NCBI GenBank assembly: GCA_000998025.1
Contig: LCJG01000008.1
Coordinates: forward strand, 1-24,681
Direction of reading: 5' to 3'
DNA from: Candidatus Collierbacteria bacterium GW2011_GWB1_44_6
Lineage (GTDB): Bacteria; Patescibacteriota; Microgenomatia; UBA1400; MFAQ01
DNA length: 24,681 nt
A program made the position numbers and the translations under genes. Position 1 is the stretch's first letter, and each line of letters begins with the position of its first letter. Shown here piece by piece: positions 7,452 through 13,685 of the stretch. The notes beneath the pieces are model-generated. The model was not told the origin of the DNA. It made no database searches and saw nothing but the letters and a program-made list of their open reading frames with translations.

Positions 7452-8406
7452 CGGTACCTTTTATACCCAGGTGGTCGTAGGCTTTGGTCGTGGCGACACG
7501 GCCTTTGCTGGTTTTGGAAAGAAACCCGGACTGGAGAAGATAGGGCTCGTAAAGATCGGTAATGGTATCTACGGATTCAGAGATGAGGGCGGCAAGAGTT
7601 TCCAGCCCCACTGGCCCACCTCTATGCTGTTCGATAATTGCCCTGAGAAGCCTACGATCTGTTTCATCCAATCCTTCTTCGTCCACCTGATAAAAGTCAA
7701 GAGAAACTTTGATGTTGGTGGGAGAAGTAACAGAATCATTTTCGACCTGGGTGTAATCACGGACCCGTCGGAGAAGTTTCAGAGCAATACGAGCGGTTCC
7801 TCGAGAACGCTTGGCAATTTCTAAGGCAGAATCGTTATCCAATTTTAGTTTTAGTTTTTGGGCGGCATTTTGAATAATACCTTGGAGCTCTTCGGGGATA
7901 TAAAAACGGAGGCGGTGGACGATGCCGAAACGATCCCTCAAGGGCGAACTAATCTTACCTGCCTGAGTGGTGGCACCAACCAAGGTGAAGGGGTTTAGAT
8001 CCAGACGGAGATTTTTGGCGGCCGGCCCTTTGCCTAAAATAATATCAATGGCGCAGTCTTCCATGGCGGGGTATAGGGCTTCTTCAACAGTTTTACTTAG
8101 CCGGTGAATTTCATCTATGAACAAGACGTCTCCCGGTTCAAGAGCGGTGAGGATAGAAGCAAGATCACCGGCTCTGGTAAGAGCGGGGCCTGAAGTGATT
8201 TTCAAATTGACTCCCATTTCGTTGGCAATGATATGAGCCAGAGTAGTCTTACCAAGACCGGGTGGGCCGTAGAGTAAAGTGTGTTCCATGGGCTCTTCCC
8301 GTGACTTTGCGGCTGAGATAGCAATTTTTAGCGACTTTACCACCTGTGGTTGGCCAGAAAAATCTGCCCAAGAAGAAGGTCTGACTGATTCGGACGAGTT
8401 GATCAT
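7447..8406 (-). CDS. ruvB: Holliday junction branch migration ATPase RuvB
   Basis: The hexameric AAA+ motor that drives branch migration of Holliday junctions together with RuvA. Residues: Walker A GPPGLGKT (47-54), Walker B IDEIHRL with Asp98-Glu99, the RuvB-typical ALEPGDVLFIDEIHRL context, GATTQAGKISSPLRDRFG with the arginine finger region near 150-160, and the C-terminal winged helix (GPVGLETLA...EPYLLQSGFL). The length of 319 is normal, slightly short at the N-terminus. It overlaps ruvA by four bases (ATGA at 8403-8406), so the two are translationally coupled. Confidence 0.97.
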   Translation of the reverse strand: MINSSESVRPSSWADFSGQPQVVKSLKIAISAAKSREEPMEHTLLYGPPGLGKTTLAHIIANEMGVNLKITSGPALTRAGDLASILTALEPGDVLFIDEIHRLSKTVEEALYPAMEDCAIDIILGKGPAAKNLRLDLNPFTLVGATTQAGKISSPLRDRFGIVHRLRFYIPEELQGIIQNAAQKLKLKLDNDSALEIAKRSRGTARIALKLLRRVRDYTQVENDSVTSPTNIKVSLDFYQVDEEGLDETDRRLLRAIIEQHRGGPVGLETLAALISESVDTITDLYEPYLLQSGFLSKTSKGRVATTKAYDHLGIKGTV

Positions 8407-8960
8407 TTACGTAGTAAAGCTAGGGCCATTTTAACTTGTAAGGAAAGTGGAAGTGAACTGTCTACCTCAGTCAGTATCGGAGTTATTTCTTGTTTTTGGA
8501 AGCCGAGGGTAATGAGTGATTCGACCAGCTCGGACGAGCCTTCCAAATTCTTAAAATTTATTTCACCTTGGCTGACTTTCGATTTTAAATCGAGGATGAT
8601 TTTTTGGGCGGTTTTTTTACCAACGCCGGAAATGGAATTAAAGAAACTAAGATTGCTGGACTCTATGGCTTTGACGATATTGTCTGATGTGGAAGCTGTA
8701 AAGATGGCGAGGCCGATTTTGGGACCGACGCCGGAAACCGAGATGAGGAGCTCAAATAGGTCAAGGTCTTGAGGAGAGGGAAAACCAAAGAGAGACAGAT
8801 TGTCTTCCCGTAGGTGTGTGTGAATATACAGCTTAGCAAAGTCTTTCTCAAGAAAGGTGAGACTATTTGGAATATAAACCGTGAAACCAATACCATTGGC
8901 AAATAGAATGATTTTTCCCTTACCGCTATATTTGATTTCACCTTCGAGATAGCCGATCAT
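8403..8960 (-). CDS. ruvA: Holliday junction DNA helicase subunit RuvA
   Basis: The RuvA tetramer binds the four-way junction and loads RuvB. The 185-residue length is typical. Domain order: OB fold (1-62, MIGYLEGEI...GIGFTVYIP), two helix-hairpin-helix motifs (VSGVGPKIGLAI at about 74-85 and ISGVGKKTAQKII at about 109-121), and a C-terminal three-helix domain III that contacts RuvB (LVESLITLGF onward). It is the first gene of ruvA-ruvB-glycosidase-holA. An extended -10 (TGC-TAGAAT) ends six bases before the ATG, predicting a leaderless transcript. Confidence 0.96.
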   Translation of the reverse strand: MIGYLEGEIKYSGKGKIILFANGIGFTVYIPNSLTFLEKDFAKLYIHTHLREDNLSLFGFPSPQDLDLFELLISVSGVGPKIGLAIFTASTSDNIVKAIESSNLSFFNSISGVGKKTAQKIILDLKSKVSQGEINFKNLEGSSELVESLITLGFQKQEITPILTEVDSSLPLSLQVKMALALLRK

Positions 8961-8966
8961 AGACTC

Positions 8967-8975
8967 ATTCTAGCA
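8967..8975 (-). promoter_or_regulatory. Extended -10 promoter of ruvA
   Basis: TGC-TAGAAT on the minus strand; the hexamer (8967-8972) lies exactly six bases before the ATG, so the transcript should begin at the start codon. The -35 is weak, as is common with extended -10 promoters. Confidence 0.6.
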
Positions 8976-9011
8976 TGGCTCGATGGGTAATATTCGGGCT
9001 TTTTATTGGTA

Positions 9012-9040
9012 TAGACAATTTTCAGTATTTGTTGTAGTAT
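9012..9040 (+). promoter_or_regulatory. Promoter of the small membrane protein gene
   Basis: TAGACA (9012-9017), a 17-base spacer, TAGTAT (9035-9040). It is followed by a leader of about 32 bases with GGAGG before the ATG at 9079. Only the plus-strand gene lies downstream. Confidence 0.65.
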
Positions 9041-9078
9041 ATAGGCTGAAAGTAGATTTACATTCTGTGGAGGCACAA

Positions 9079-9492
9079 ATGGGCTGTCTGACTCTGCTGT
9101 TATATCCTTTTGCGATTTGGGGTTTCAGCGAATTAGGTTGGATCTCACTTACTGCTGGCGCTTCTGTTTGGAGTGTGGCACTATGGTCGCTAGTCTGCAT
9201 TATTGTTGTTGACTTTTTGTCCTGGGGCGTAAAATTCCTCGTCAAGCTGGCTACCATTCCGGCTAGCCTTATGACCATGGGAATTGCCGTCAGTGTCATT
9301 GAAGGTGTGTTCAAATATTTTGGTTTGGCTTTGGCCTCTCACTGGTCAGCGCTTTTTACCATTCCGTGGATCTTCAGCCCCTTTTGGTGGCAGGCATTGC
9401 TAATTGGCATCGCTTTTGCGGTAATTGGCGCAATGTGGGGTACCAAGACGAAGATCAGATACACACACAGAACAACCACTCGAACGAGGTAG
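9079..9492 (+). CDS. Small multi-helix membrane protein, possibly holin-4/YvlD-like
   Basis: I start this at 9079 because GTGGAGG stands six bases upstream; the open frame begins earlier (8983) but that would start inside the promoter. The 137-residue product has about four membrane helices and ends in a basic Thr/Arg tail. The stretch VKFLVKLATIPASLMTMGI resembles the conserved KLLTLPLTLLTLG segment of phage-holin-family-4/YvlD-like membrane proteins, so I suggest that family with modest confidence; it does not imply a phage. It is the only plus-strand gene between the minus-strand ruvC and ruvA, and has its own promoter, SD and terminator. That makes it an insertion into an otherwise ruvC-ruvA-ruvB order. 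Confidence 0.72.
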   Translation: MGCLTLLLYPFAIWGFSELGWISLTAGASVWSVALWSLVCIIVVDFLSWGVKFLVKLATIPASLMTMGIAVSVIEGVFKYFGLALASHWSALFTIPWIFSPFWWQALLIGIAFAVIGAMWGTKTKIRYTHRTTTRTR

Positions 9493-9497
9493 TCGAT

Positions 9498-9527
9498 CAG
9501 ACTCTGTCTCAAGGCAGAGTCTTTTTT
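9498..9527 (+). terminator. Intrinsic terminator of the small membrane protein gene
   Basis: GACTCTG pairs with CAGAGTC (9500-9521), extended by a wobble and a C-G pair to a nine-base stem with a TCAA loop, followed by six T. It begins a few bases after the stop codon at 9490-9492 and just before the convergent ruvC stop. Confidence 0.9.
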
Positions 9528-9537
9528 GTGGCATTGA

Positions 9538-10008
9538 TTAACGAACCCTAAAAGCGTGGGTGAGGGCGATGGCGACGGCGTCCGCCGCATCGTCGGGCTT
9601 GATCTTTTCCTTGAGATGGAGAATCTTTCCGACCATAAATTCTACTTGACTCTTTTCGGCTTTGCCGTATCCCGTTAGGGAAGACTTGACCTGTAGAGGA
9701 GTGTACTGAAAAACAGGTATGTGAGCCTGCTCTCCTGCCAGAAGAATAACTCCTCTTGCGGCTGCGACGTCGATGGCTGTTTTCGCATTTTTTTCAAAGA
9801 AGAGCGACTCGACAGCTAAAGCCTCAGGCTGGTGAACTTTAATCAAATTCTGAAGAAAATCGTGAATTTTTAATAATCTTTGGGGTAGCTCTGAGTTTGT
9901 CTTTGTTTCGAAGCAGCCACACTCCACAAAAGTGTCGACCCCTTTTTCATGGCTCACTATCCCCCACCCCACTCTACCAGTGCCTGGATCGATGCCTAGT
10001 ATCTTCAT
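9538..10008 (-). CDS. ruvC: Holliday junction resolvase RuvC
   Basis: Cuts Holliday junctions symmetrically, acting with RuvAB. I start at 10008, giving 156 residues and the canonical MKILGIDPGT beginning. The open frame extends to 10059, but a -10 hexamer (TACAAT) lies exactly six bases before the ATG at 10008, and the extra 17 residues have no family counterpart. Catalytic acids visible: Asp7 in GIDPG, Glu67 in VESLFF, and the C-terminal DDAADAVAIALTHA with Asp139/Asp140/Asp143. The length fits the family (150-190). It is separated from ruvA by a plus-strand gene. Its promoter region abuts the divergent tRNA-Lys. Confidence 0.95.
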   Translation of the reverse strand: MKILGIDPGTGRVGWGIVSHEKGVDTFVECGCFETKTNSELPQRLLKIHDFLQNLIKVHQPEALAVESLFFEKNAKTAIDVAAARGVILLAGEQAHIPVFQYTPLQVKSSLTGYGKAEKSQVEFMVGKILHLKEKIKPDDAADAVAIALTHAFRVR

Positions 10009-10014
10009 GATTTG

Positions 10015-10043
10015 ATTGTACACACTAGGCTTGGAAATGATAA
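10015..10043 (-). promoter_or_regulatory. ruvC promoter
   Basis: On the minus strand TTATCA (10038-10043), 17 bases, TACAAT (10015-10020), then six bases to the ATG at 10008. The predicted transcript is leaderless, which supports the chosen ruvC start. Confidence 0.6.
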
Positions 10044-10068
10044 AATATGTTGCGTTCATCGCACGTTT

Positions 10069-10145
10069 GGGTCAGTAGCTCAGTCGGTTAGAGCACCTGC
10101 CTTTTAAGCAGGGTGTCGCGGGTTCGAGTCCCGCCTGACCCACCA
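10069..10145 (+). tRNA. tRNA-Lys (anticodon TTT)
   Basis: A complete cloverleaf of 77 bases with an encoded CCA. The acceptor GGGTCAG (10069-10075) pairs with CTGACCC (10135-10141), the discriminator is A, and CCA is at 10143-10145. The anticodon stem CCTGC/GCAGG closes a seven-base loop with TTT at 10103-10105. The T arm carries GGTTCGAGTCC. Confidence 0.97.
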
Positions 10146-10294
10146 AGCATTTGTGTTGCCCTAGCGGCAAAACAAGTGATTGATCGTTCTTTAAGGGACT
10201 CGAAGGGCGGAGGCAAGCTCGTAACGATCTTGTCGAGCCAGGTCCTAGCAAAACTTCAATAGAAGTTTATGCAAGGGAGTCCCGCCCATATTTT
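10146..10294 (+). ncRNA. Strongly folded spacer between two tRNAs, candidate structured RNA
   Basis: There is no reading frame here, but nested inverted repeats cover most of the 149 bases. They are: TTGCC/GGCAA (10156-10170); GATCGTT (10182-10188) with AACGATC (10223-10229); GCTCG (10217-10221) with CGAGC (10234-10238); and a strong hairpin, GCAAAACTTC (10248-10257) with GAAGTTT-A-TGC (10262-10272). GGGACTC (10195-10201) matches GAGTCCC (10277-10283), and GGGCGG (10205-10210) matches CCGCCC (10282-10287); these last two are crossed, so they are a pseudoknot or alternatives. I do not recognise a known RNA family. It could be a stable RNA cut from the tRNA transcript, or a mobile palindromic remnant. 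Confidence 0.4.
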
Positions 10295-10367
10295 GGCCCC
10301 GTCGTCTAGCGGTCAGGACGTCAGGTTTTCATCCTGAATATCGCGGGTTCGATTCCCGCCGGGGTCA
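10295..10367 (+). tRNA. tRNA-Glu (anticodon TTC)
   Basis: A 73-base cloverleaf. The acceptor GGCCCCG pairs with CGGGGTC (one G-U pair), discriminator A at 10367. The anticodon stem TCAGG/CCTGA encloses a loop with TTC at 10328-10330. The T arm contains GGTTCGATTCC. Unlike the upstream tRNA-Lys, CCA is not encoded (CAC follows), so a CCA-adding enzyme is needed. Confidence 0.95.
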
Positions 10368-10619
10368 CACTCAGAGAGTTTTCGCTCTCGTCAGGGTACA
10401 TCGCCCGTGCGCCCGCCCCCGCACGGAGCGATGCGAAGGGCTTTTTCATCTCCCATGTAAGTTGTTTATCTTTCAAAATGAAGTTCGAGCCGATGTTATT
10501 GGCGAAGATCCGCAGATCTTCGCTAGCAGTATTCGGTCGCGCGATTTTTTGCGCTCGCATGGCCTTTTCTCAGAAAGGTATGTCGGAAGAACTAGTCAAC
10601 TCTCTCGGTCTTAATGTTT
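10368..10619. other. Gene-free stretch with several hairpins after tRNA-Glu
   Basis: I see no credible gene here; the open frame antisense to tRNA-Glu and this stretch is rejected. It contains GAGAG/CTCTC (10375-10390) and a long hairpin at 10400-10432 (ATCGC-CCGTGCG paired with CGCACGG-A-GCGAT). GGGC then TTTTT (10438-10446) can pair with GCCC at 10403-10406 as an alternative terminator-like fold. A perfect 9-bp hairpin GCGAAGATC/GATCTTCGC lies at 10502-10523. One of these probably ends the tRNA transcript. The rest looks like non-coding palindromic filler. Confidence 0.5.
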
Positions 10620-10991
10620 TTATTTTTTAGAACTATTGAGCACCATCTCAATCGAATTGAGTGAATTACGGAAAGAATCTGCGTGTCCAGAATTAAGCTG
10701 TCTCTGATGAAGCTGAAATTCTGCTTCATTAGCAGAATACATCGCCCACCCTATCGGAGTTTCTTTTTCTTCGTCATTTAGCGACGACCATAATCTAAGC
10801 CCAATCAGAGCAAAATCATATAGTGAGACCTCCATTTCGAAGAAAGCTTGAGCCGCCTCAATAAAAAGACTACTTTTCTGATCAATTGAGAGAGATTCTT
10901 CATTCTCGACTCCATAATTTTTGAGATACCAATCTATATTCTTTGAATACTTCTCAATAATTATGATTGTATCTTTACGCTTGGTTTCCAT
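10620..10991 (-). CDS. Hypothetical helical protein
   Basis: I do not recognise this 123-residue protein. It is soluble, mostly alpha-helical by composition, with Trp- and Glu-rich segments (YSKNIDWYLKNYGVENEES; LWSSLNDEEKETPIGWAMY) and no signal peptide or cysteines. The start is supported by a TAAAAT hexamer exactly six bases upstream, predicting a leaderless transcript; there is no SD. It lies downstream of the zinc-ribbon gene on the same strand, but a strong terminator separates them, so it should be transcribed alone. Confidence 0.65.
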   Translation of the reverse strand: METKRKDTIIIIEKYSKNIDWYLKNYGVENEESLSIDQKSSLFIEAAQAFFEMEVSLYDFALIGLRLWSSLNDEEKETPIGWAMYSANEAEFQLHQRQLNSGHADSFRNSLNSIEMVLNSSKK

Positions 10992-10997
10992 GCGTTT

Positions 10998-11003
10998 ATT
11001 TTA
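10998..11003 (-). promoter_or_regulatory. -10 element of the 10620-10991 gene
   Basis: TAAAAT on the minus strand, six bases before the ATG at 10991. The -35 region is poor. Leaderless initiation is inferred from the spacing. Confidence 0.45.
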
Positions 11004-11023
11004 CCTTATACGGAATTGGCACG

Positions 11024-11048
11024 AAAAAGGCTAGGTTTCCCTAGCCTT
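11024..11048 (-). terminator. Intrinsic terminator of the zinc-ribbon gene
   Basis: On the minus strand AAGGCTAGG pairs with CCTAGCCTT around a four-base loop, followed by a run of five T (11024-11028, shared with the stem end). It lies just after the stop codon at 11053-11055. Confidence 0.9.
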
Positions 11049-11052
11049 AAAG

Positions 11053-11901
11053 TCAGTCATTGATAATTACATCCTCGCCCTTTTTGTGCCTACCGTTCAG
11101 GTCAAATGAATAGAGTGTTCCGTGAACTTCCCAAGTATCTGTGGAGAATTTGTCGACATTTCCAGATACGTGTCCACCACCTTTTACGAAGGTAATGCTC
11201 ACATGCCAGTGATCTCCGTTGTCTTTAATAGCCATCTTTCCCGACATTGGCAACCACTGCTCTAGTCTTGTTCCTTTTACAATGTCAGCATCTCTTCGTC
11301 TGGACAATTGGAAACATTTATCACAATATGTTTTTGGTCTGGACCATTCAGCATGATTGTGAATTTCAGCGCCACATTTTGAGTTGGCACATCTGACTGT
11401 GTACCACCCCTTGCAGTCCTTGCAATATTTCGGTTCATCGTTCCAGGAACAGTGAACACTAAAGATTCGACGGCAATGTGAGTTTTCGCAAATCTTGTTA
11501 TTCCAGCCCTTACAGGTACAGTAATCAGGAATGTTATCCCAATAGTCTTTGTACCTTACGCGTCCACCACATTGCCGGTTGGCGCAGGGTTTTTCCTGCC
11601 ATTCTCGACAGGAAGGACAATACTGAGGAGGGTTGTTCCACTCGCAGTGGATACTAAATCGTCCAAAGCATTTTGGGTTTTCACATCTGACTTCATACCA
11701 GCCCTTACAATCCTGACAATAATCGAAAATATTATTCCAGTAAATCTTGTATCGAATTTCCCCGCCACAGTGTCTATTGGCGCACTGTTTGGTCTGCCAC
11801 TCATTACAATCCCGGCAGTATTCCGGAATATGGCTCCATTCAGGTAAATACGGAATCGAAACATGACACCATCCACACGGAGTTTCCAACCATCTGCCCA
11901 T
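11053..11901 (-). CDS. Protein of six tandem zinc ribbons with a C-terminal beta domain
   Basis: I do not recognise the family, but the architecture is clear. Cysteine pairs define six ribbons with constant 16-residue spacing between the knuckles: C9/C12-C29/C32, then C40/C45-C62/C65, C73/C78-C95/C98, C106/C111-C128/C130, C138/C143-C160/C163 and C171/C176-C193/C196. The first knuckle is CX2C, the next five are CX4C; the period is about 33 residues. The fourth unit has lost one residue (CTC instead of CX2C). Conserved Trp and Tyr frame each unit (KGWY, EWQ). Residues about 200-282 hold no cysteines and read as beta strands (HWHVSITFV, WEVHGTLYSFDL). There is no signal peptide or membrane helix, so it is cytosolic; nucleic acid or protein binding is plausible. 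Start is secured by GGAGG upstream, a consensus promoter and a terminator. Confidence 0.82.
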   Translation of the reverse strand: MGRWLETPCGWCHVSIPYLPEWSHIPEYCRDCNEWQTKQCANRHCGGEIRYKIYWNNIFDYCQDCKGWYEVRCENPKCFGRFSIHCEWNNPPQYCPSCREWQEKPCANRQCGGRVRYKDYWDNIPDYCTCKGWNNKICENSHCRRIFSVHCSWNDEPKYCKDCKGWYTVRCANSKCGAEIHNHAEWSRPKTYCDKCFQLSRRRDADIVKGTRLEQWLPMSGKMAIKDNGDHWHVSITFVKGGGHVSGNVDKFSTDTWEVHGTLYSFDLNGRHKKGEDVIIND

Positions 11902-11944
11902 ATAAATCCTCCATAAAAGTTAGTGTGCTCTACTTACTGAGAGG

Positions 11945-11972
11945 ATTATAGCTGTGGCTAATACAATGTCAA
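11945..11972 (-). promoter_or_regulatory. Consensus promoter of the zinc-ribbon gene
   Basis: TTGACA (11967-11972 on the minus strand), a 16-base spacer, TATAAT (11945-11950): both hexamers perfect. The expected start near 11938 gives a 37-base leader with GGAGG. It is the strongest promoter by consensus in the window, which suggests high expression. Confidence 0.85.
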
Positions 11973-12355
11973 TTGATTATCTAAATACATTAATAAAATT
12001 ATTTTAATTAATTAAAAAAACCTTTTTTTGAGTGCCTGCGGAGCAGGCACTTGTCCGCTAGGACAATGCTGTCTCACTTCTCTAAATATCCACTGATAGA
12101 ATTTTCTCCTAATCAGTTGGTATTGTATGGCGAGATTGAAATTTGAGCCATATTTTGAGAACAGCTTCGCCACAATCACTAGATGTGATCTTGTGGTGAA
12201 CATATTTGTGGAGTGAGATTGCCAAAGCTCGAGTACGAGATTCGTAATGACGAGAGATGGGGCAAATCATCCCGACTGAATTGGAGTTTCGAAGCTTCGA
12301 CTTTGAGGTCTGGATACAGAATTCGTATCTCACCGACAACCGCAGTTGAAGGTGA

Positions 12356-12375
12356 CCTGCCTGCCGGCAGGCAGG
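12356..12375. repeat. Perfect 20-bp GC-rich palindrome, REP-like
   Basis: CCTGCCTGCC joined directly to its reverse complement. It is related in sequence to the hairpin at 12031-12051 (TGCCTGC core). Short palindromes of this type are scattered through intergenic DNA of many Patescibacteria genomes to my recollection. Confidence 0.6.
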
Positions 12376-12429
12376 GCGGTGAGCCAATAGTTAGTAATGG
12401 TCCCGAAAATAAGAGCTTGCTCGTCGTCT

Positions 12430-12455
12430 TTTCGATAACAATACTGTTATCGAAA
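12430..12455. repeat. 11-bp perfect inverted repeat
   Basis: TTTCGATAACA, four bases, TGTTATCGAAA; a third TTGTTATCG copy follows at 12476-12484. No T-run follows, so it is more operator-like than terminator-like. It lies beyond the 3' end of the 12552-13100 gene. Confidence 0.55.
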
Positions 12456-12551
12456 TATTACTCCTGTGCTTCCTCTTGTTATCGCTTGTAACTTCGTTAG
12501 AATGCTTGATAATAGGTTAGAATTTCGTTATAACACCTCACAATAGGGATG

Positions 12552-13100
12552 TTAAAGCACTATATCTGTGGTACTTAGTTCTTTTAGCTTGGCAATTAGG
12601 TCTTTCACCGAAAATACAGAAGTATCTACTTGTTTACTTTGAAAGGTCCTTAACCCTTCAATTATTCTCCTTATCATCACTGCCTCATCTTTCCAGAGAT
12701 ACTTTATTCTAATTTCGTTTTTGGTAAATGTTTTCGAGATGATGACTAGCTGAGCATAAAATGGCGCTGTATTCACAAAGATGTTCGAGATATCTTTTAT
12801 ATCCACACTGTGCACCTGAGAAGAAAGGAAAAAACTGCGATTGATAATCGTTAACCTTCCTTCCTCTACGTTCAAAGTGTCCGGAAAAATGTCAAGAGGA
12901 AATCTATGAGTAGAAATGGATATCAGTATCCTATTAGATTTTTTTACCAAACCGGCCACCAAGTTTTTATCAATTATTTTACCTTTTTCCTCCAAGTGAG
13001 CAGCTTCTTGTCTGGGAACTGAAGATGCTTCAAGGGGCGTCAAGCTTGTTTCGGGGAACGCTGTCACCTTGCCTGTTTTGTCATCAATATTGATATTCAT
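12552..13100 (-). CDS. Hypothetical protein, last gene of the YggT cluster
   Basis: I do not recognise this 182-residue protein. Residues 1-45 are Glu/Pro-rich and likely disordered. Residues about 50-160 alternate short strands and end in a helix (EAVMIRRIIEGLRTF), which could be a PH-like beta fold with a C-terminal helix, but this is a guess from pattern alone. There is no membrane segment and no cysteine. It follows the YggT gene by 30 bases on the same strand with no promoter or SD seen between them, so co-transcription with 13131-13655 is likely, perhaps for an envelope-associated task. Confidence 0.65.
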   Translation of the reverse strand: MNINIDDKTGKVTAFPETSLTPLEASSVPRQEAAHLEEKGKIIDKNLVAGLVKKSNRILISISTHRFPLDIFPDTLNVEEGRLTIINRSFFLSSQVHSVDIKDISNIFVNTAPFYAQLVIISKTFTKNEIRIKYLWKDEAVMIRRIIEGLRTFQSKQVDTSVFSVKDLIAKLKELSTTDIVL

Positions 13101-13130
13101 TTTTAGTTGTCAAGAGCGAGATAATAATCT

Positions 13131-13511
13131 TTATTCACTTTGTTCTTCACCTGAAAAGGCTTGCAGCAACTTCACGATACCCCAAGCCAATAAAGCATAG
13201 ACGACGATAGCGATTAGTGTTCCCGGCTCGAAAGTCATTCCGGAAGATGAACCTTTACGAAAAATCCCATCGAACGGCATGGAAAAGATTCCGGTAAGGG
13301 CGTATATCCCACTTACGAAGCCACTTGAAGGACTTGCCCCGGTAACTTTGAGTACCAGTCTGAAAGTTAGAAGTACTTCTACAAGTCCGAAGAAAAAATA
13401 GATTATTCTTTCTGTTGTTTCAGAGTCTGAAACTTTACTTTTGGTAGAGGTACTAGCCATTTGGGTATCACCAGATCTTGTAACTACCGTCTCCTTTATT
13501 AATTCTGCCAT
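13131..13511 (-). CDS. YggT-family membrane protein
   Basis: A 126-residue integral membrane protein. Residues 1-33 are a polar, Ser/Thr-rich cytoplasmic part; two helices follow (about 34-55 and 99-117). The segment RLVLKVTGASPSSGFVS.IYALTGIFSMPFDGIF is the YggT signature (compare R.LL.L.GA....F...IY..T.P...P). YggT proteins are linked to osmotic tolerance and cell-division or envelope roles in other bacteria; the exact activity is not known. It lies between the 42-aa peptide gene and the 12552 gene on the same strand. There is no SD at this ATG. Confidence 0.8.
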   Translation of the reverse strand: MAELIKETVVTRSGDTQMASTSTKSKVSDSETTERIIYFFFGLVEVLLTFRLVLKVTGASPSSGFVSGIYALTGIFSMPFDGIFRKGSSSGMTFEPGTLIAIVVYALLAWGIVKLLQAFSGEEQSE

Positions 13512-13526
13512 GTTTTGTTTATTTCT

Positions 13527-13655
13527 TTACGCAATTGCACCTACAATAGCTACACCTGCTCCAGCGATTGCTCCTGCTACCGCTGCCATTGCCGGACTGA
13601 TACCACCCATTACCCCTCTTTCTTTGTTCTGTTTAGAATTTGTCATATCTTTCAT
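13527..13655 (-). CDS. Tiny Gly/Ala-rich single-helix membrane peptide
   Basis: A 42-residue frame directly upstream of the YggT gene (15 bases apart). The polar, Lys-rich head (MKDMTNSKQNKERG) is followed by a Gly/Ala-rich hydrophobic helix (about 17-42) with GAIAGAGVAIVGAIA, a packing pattern seen in small membrane peptides. The start could be either M1 or M4 (13646); neither has a clear SD. The gene is too short for standard ORF thresholds. Position and hydrophobicity suggest a partner of YggT; this is inference. Confidence 0.6.
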   Translation of the reverse strand: MKDMTNSKQNKERGVMGGISPAMAAVAGAIAGAGVAIVGAIA

Positions 13656-13685
13656 TTCTTTGTCGATTATTATTTTAAAAATATC

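Larger units (their letters stand above)
11973..12551. other. Gene-free region with palindromes
   Basis: No credible coding sequence is seen: open frames on both strands translate the palindromes into PACRQAG/PAGRQGG-like peptides typical of spurious frames. Visible structure: A7-CC-T7 (12014-12029), a 9-bp hairpin AGTGCCTGC/GCAGGCACT (12031-12051), a 20-bp perfect palindrome (12356-12375) and an 11-bp hairpin TTTCGATAACA/TGTTATCGAAA (12430-12455). A further TTGTTATCG copy lies at 12476-12484. There is no SD or promoter leading into a gene here. It may be a degraded insertion or a regulatory island. Confidence 0.5.

Noticed and set aside
10146..10294. SRP RNA or tmRNA in the tRNA spacer
   Set aside because: GCCAGGTCC occurs as in SRP RNA, but the GGAA tetraloop and the conserved internal loop do not follow; tmRNA ends are absent.
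10321..10560. 79-residue minus-strand frame ending GIEPAIFRMKT
   Set aside because: Its C-terminus is the antisense of tRNA-Glu, a well-known source of spurious GIEPA-type peptides, and the rest covers palindromes.
12031..12051. Intrinsic terminator at the AGTGCCTGC hairpin
   Set aside because: The bases following the stem on either strand are not a T-run (TTGTCC on plus, C then A7 on minus).
12012..12203. 63-residue minus-strand frame
   Set aside because: It covers the hairpin at 12031-12051 and has no start signal; composition is not protein-like.
12109..12491. Two overlapping frames (12109-12387 minus, 12213-12491 plus) of 92 residues
   Set aside because: Both translate the GGCAGGCAGG palindrome, lack an SD or spaced -10, and look like no protein domain.
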